From assembly GCA_002706095.1 (NCBI GenBank), contig PAJP01000023.1, positions 372,001 through 436,000 on the forward strand: a stretch of 64,000 nt of DNA, in the 5' to 3' direction. Shown here piece after piece: positions 61,855-64,000 of the stretch. The position numbers were made by a program, and so were the translations under genes. Source of the DNA: Methylophaga sp. GTDB lineage: Bacteria > Pseudomonadota > Gammaproteobacteria > Nitrosococcales > Methylophagaceae. Under the pieces are notes generated by a model that saw nothing but the letters and a program-made list of their open reading frames with translations, ran no database searches and had not been told where the DNA came from. Numbering within the stretch: the stretch's first letter is position 1; every line of letters begins with the position of its first letter.

Positions 61855-62814
61855 ATGACGCATGCTTTAAAACGACTCATGCTATGGCTGGGGATTGAGA
61901 AAAACAGAACCAGCCATAGCGAAAAAGTGATCTCAGCATTCGGGGCAATGGTCGGTATTCTCGTGACCATCCTGATGACAAAATGGCTGTCACAGCATAT
62001 TGCAATCAGTGCGGGTTCAGAGTTATTGATTATTGCCTCTTTCGGTGCCACCGCCGTACTGGTGTTTGCTGTTCCTCATGGTGCCTTATCACAACCATGG
62101 CAAGTGATTGCAGGTCATCTAATTTCTGCCGCTGTGGGCGTCACCTCCCAATATCTTCTTGGTGCAACACCATTAGCAGCCGCTATTGCCGTGGGTTTGG
62201 CGGTGGGGCTAATGTATTACACGCGCTGCATCCATCCACCCGGTGGTGCCACTGCATTAAATGCCGTTCTGGGCGGAGCAGGTATCACACAACTGGGCTA
62301 CAGCTATTTGCTTTTCCCTGTATTGATGAATGTCATCGCCATCTTGCTAGTGGCGATTATGTTTAATGCCTTATTTCACTGGCGACGCTACCCAGTGCAT
62401 TTATCCAGACTTGTTACGGAACCTGTTCAATTAGAGGTGCCATCCGAAGACGTCTCTCTGACCACCGAAGATTTTAATGCCGCTATTCGTGAGCTGGATT
62501 CCTTCGTGGATTTAACTGAAGAAGGCTTAAGTGAACTCCTCGAAAAAGCCAAACAAAATGCCTTACTGCATATCGAGCATCCAGAAAAAATCAGCACAGG
62601 CAAGTTTTACAGCAATGGCAAAATTGGTCACACATGGGCCGTTCGCCGCGTGATCGACGAAGGCAAAGAGGGCAGTAAAAATGATGTGGTTATCTACAAA
62701 AATGTAGCGGGTAATGACCTATACAACACCGGCATGCTGGAACGCGAAGCTTTTCGTCAATGGGCCAAATTTGAAGTCTACGAACAAAATGGTCGCTGGT
62801 TGAGGTTAAACTAG
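61855..62814 (+). CDS. HPP-family membrane protein with C-terminal domain
   Basis: 319 residues. The first 180 form an HPP domain with four to five transmembrane segments and the family motif IHPPGGATALNAV. Plant HPP homologues are nitrite transporters of plastids. The C-terminal ~130 residues are soluble and include KIGHTWAVRRVIDEG and ERE-FRQWAKFEVYE, a domain seen in some bacterial HPP proteins; its role is unknown. The neighbourhood (norR, hmp, nnrS) suggests handling of NO or nitrite, which is inference. Confidence 0.82.
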   Translation: MTHALKRLMLWLGIEKNRTSHSEKVISAFGAMVGILVTILMTKWLSQHIAISAGSELLIIASFGATAVLVFAVPHGALSQPWQVIAGHLISAAVGVTSQYLLGATPLAAAIAVGLAVGLMYYTRCIHPPGGATALNAVLGGAGITQLGYSYLLFPVLMNVIAILLVAIMFNALFHWRRYPVHLSRLVTEPVQLEVPSEDVSLTTEDFNAAIRELDSFVDLTEEGLSELLEKAKQNALLHIEHPEKISTGKFYSNGKIGHTWAVRRVIDEGKEGSKNDVVIYKNVAGNDLYNTGMLEREAFRQWAKFEVYEQNGRWLRLN

Positions 62815-62827
62815 CGAACATTACATA

Positions 62828-63174
62828 TTTATCACTCGATCCTTCTGAATGTTGCTCAACAACTAAAACTATGGAATATTGACCTAATATCAATAGATTG
62901 CATTGTGATTTAAACATCTGTTCGTAAAGGACTTAAATGAACATAGAAATGGATATTTCAATATGAGCTTCGCTTTTTCTCAGAGACATACTGATTTCCA
63001 AGATAACTGCAAGCTGGCCTTATTTTTCCGTCAAGGTTTAAGCTTTTGGCCTCATAATTCTTTGAAGAAGAAATTACTTTCATTAATAATCAAAAAGTTA
63101 GAATTATTGAAAATGAATTATAAGGCCGCCTGTTTAATATTTATTATGTGGTCAGTGGCCTCATAAAACATACT
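62828..63174 (+). repeat. Long direct repeat, copy B (~347 bp)
   Basis: Homologous to 53581-53925, same orientation, 9247 bp apart. It contains a five-codon leader ORF (62949-62966), a small ORF overlapping by ATGA and a terminal hairpin ATAAGGCC / GGCCTCAT (63119-63165) whose arms changed together relative to copy A. It begins 13 bp after the HPP stop and precedes the TIR-like gene. Confidence 0.85.
62963..63166 (+). CDS. 67-residue small protein in repeat B
   Basis: Starts MSFAFSQRHTDFQDN and is related to the ORF in repeat A over the first ~29 residues (shared AFS..., DFQ-x-N, FF, FW). It continues longer into a Lys/Leu-rich part and a hydrophobic end (YKAACLIFIMWSVAS). The stop lies inside the terminal hairpin. 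The start overlaps the stop of the leader MDISI. Whether the longer C-terminus is real is unclear. Confidence 0.35.
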   Translation: MSFAFSQRHTDFQDNCKLALFFRQGLSFWPHNSLKKKLLSLIIKKLELLKMNYKAACLIFIMWSVAS

Positions 63175-63204
63175 ATTAAAGGTAAAATCAACCAAGGAGT
63201 ATCC

Positions 63205-64000
63205 ATGGAAGAAACTGATAAGAAAGTATGCGGCATCATTATGCCAATTTCGTCGATTGATGGCTGCTCCGAATCTCACTGGGGAGATGTTTTATCAATA
63301 CTTAGTGAGGCCATTTCTGATGCCGAATATGAGCCTAATCTAGTAAGCAACTCGGATGATGTTGGGGTCATTCAAAAAAGAATAGTGCAAAACCTTTATG
63401 AAAACCCGATAGTTGTTTGCGATGTTAGTGGTAAAAATCCTAATGTAATGTTCGAGCTTGGTATGAGGCTAGCATTTGATAAACCAACTATCATCGTAAA
63501 AGATGACAAGACAAGCTATTCTTTCGATACTTCTTCTATAGAACACCTTGAATATCGTCGAGATCTAAGATTTTCAGATATTGTCGAATTTAAAAGTAAG
63601 CTCAAAGAAAAGATTATTAGAACCTATAAAAAAGCAACTGAAGATCCAGAATATACAACTTTCCTAAAGCATTTCGGCGAATTCAAAGTGGCTAAGATTG
63701 ATACAAAAGAGGTGAGTGGCCAGGAACTAATTATGGATGAGTTACGCAGTATGAGAAGAAGCATTAACATGCTTGAAAGAGGATCAGTAAATCGTAAAAG
63801 GCCTAGTGGAGACATCAGCGTATGTTTAAAGCGGGTAGACGATATAGATATGGAAACAATAGCACCGGATATTTTGGATATCGAAGGTGTTAACGCCATT
63901 TCCCTGAGAAAGGTTCGTGATCACAACCACTTAGACGTTTCTACCAAAGGTGAATGCGATGAATCCCTAATTAGATCTACATTAGCTGATTTGCTACCTG
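63205..64000 (+). CDS. TIR/nucleoside-deoxyribosyltransferase-like protein (partial)
   Basis: Open from ATG 63205 (AAGGAG five bases upstream) through the window end, 265 codons seen. The N-terminal ~140 residues form a Rossmann-like domain: VCGIIMPISS, VVCDVSGKNPNVMFELGMRLAFDKPTIIV. This N-P-N-V-x-[FY]-E-L-G pattern is typical of TIR-like/2'-deoxyribosyltransferase-like nucleotide-binding domains common in bacterial defence effectors. A linker helix (QELIMDELRSMRRSINMLE) leads to a second domain (from about 205) that is cut by the window end. Sits right after repeat B. Defence function is inference. Confidence 0.6.
   Translation, partial: MEETDKKVCGIIMPISSIDGCSESHWGDVLSILSEAISDAEYEPNLVSNSDDVGVIQKRIVQNLYENPIVVCDVSGKNPNVMFELGMRLAFDKPTIIVKDDKTSYSFDTSSIEHLEYRRDLRFSDIVEFKSKLKEKIIRTYKKATEDPEYTTFLKHFGEFKVAKIDTKEVSGQELIMDELRSMRRSINMLERGSVNRKRPSGDISVCLKRVDDIDMETIAPDILDIEGVNAISLRKVRDHNHLDVSTKGECDESLIRSTLADLLP

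Noticed and set aside
53581..63174. Retron, CRISPR or classical transposon explanation for the long repeats
   Set aside because: No reverse transcriptase, cas gene, transposase or spacer array is in the interval, and the copies are direct rather than inverted.

Overview
The window reads as chromosome of a gammaproteobacterium, most likely a methylotroph of the Methylophaga type. Inference rests on gammaproteobacterial gene orders (nadB-rpoE-rseABC-degP; lepA-lepB-rnc-era-recO-pdxJ-acpS), an NAD-linked molybdenum formate dehydrogenase with its own molybdate uptake genes, a PQQ dehydrogenase, a PEP-CTERM protein and a compatible-solute (glucosylglycerate) operon. No rRNA, tRNA, CRISPR array or insertion sequence was recognised.

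Layout. 1-7.3 kb: end of an NtrC-type regulator, ygfZ, ygfX, nadB and the sigma-E envelope stress operon. 7.4-13.1 kb: a two-component system beside a TonB receptor with a Fur box, and a MATE exporter. 13.3-24.7 kb: housekeeping block from lepA to cysM, an AsmA-like/DUF1318 pair and rlmD. 24.7-30.9 kb: a probable c-di-GMP riboswitch before a PEP-CTERM protein, alkC, two tiny related membrane proteins behind an FNR box, a SulP transporter, and lexA with a Y-family polymerase. 31-36.6 kb: a leftward operon for making and recycling glucosylglycerate (glycerate kinase-phosphatase fusion, GpgS, glucosylglycerate phosphorylase, GalU). 36.7-44.6 kb: a CDF metal exporter, a possible small RNA, the fds formate dehydrogenase operon and yciA. 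44.7-49.8 kb: PQQ dehydrogenase, methyltransferase, dbpA and a DraG-like hydrolase. 50-53.3 kb: modE-modA-modB-modC, which would feed molybdenum to the formate dehydrogenase.

53.6-64 kb is accessory. Two copies of a ~350 bp element (53581 and 62828) each carry a tiny leader ORF, a small-protein ORF and a terminal hairpin whose arms covary. Each copy stands before a defence-like gene: a nuclease-helicase at 54015 and a TIR/deoxyribosyltransferase-like protein running off the end from 63205. Between 54.0 and 57.5 kb lie AT-rich, same-strand, single-gene units separated by integron attC-like hairpins. One encodes a proteasome/HslV-like Ntn-hydrolase whose Thr, Asp and Lys spacing matches HslV. 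Then comes a nitric-oxide module: norR, three NorR sites, a sigma-54 promoter, flavohaemoglobin hmp, nnrS and an HPP-family membrane protein.

The strongest candidates for something undescribed are the proteasome-like cassette, the duplicated structured element placed before defence-like genes, the FNR-linked micro-membrane-protein pair and the glycerate kinase-phosphatase fusion in a closed glucosylglycerate cycle.
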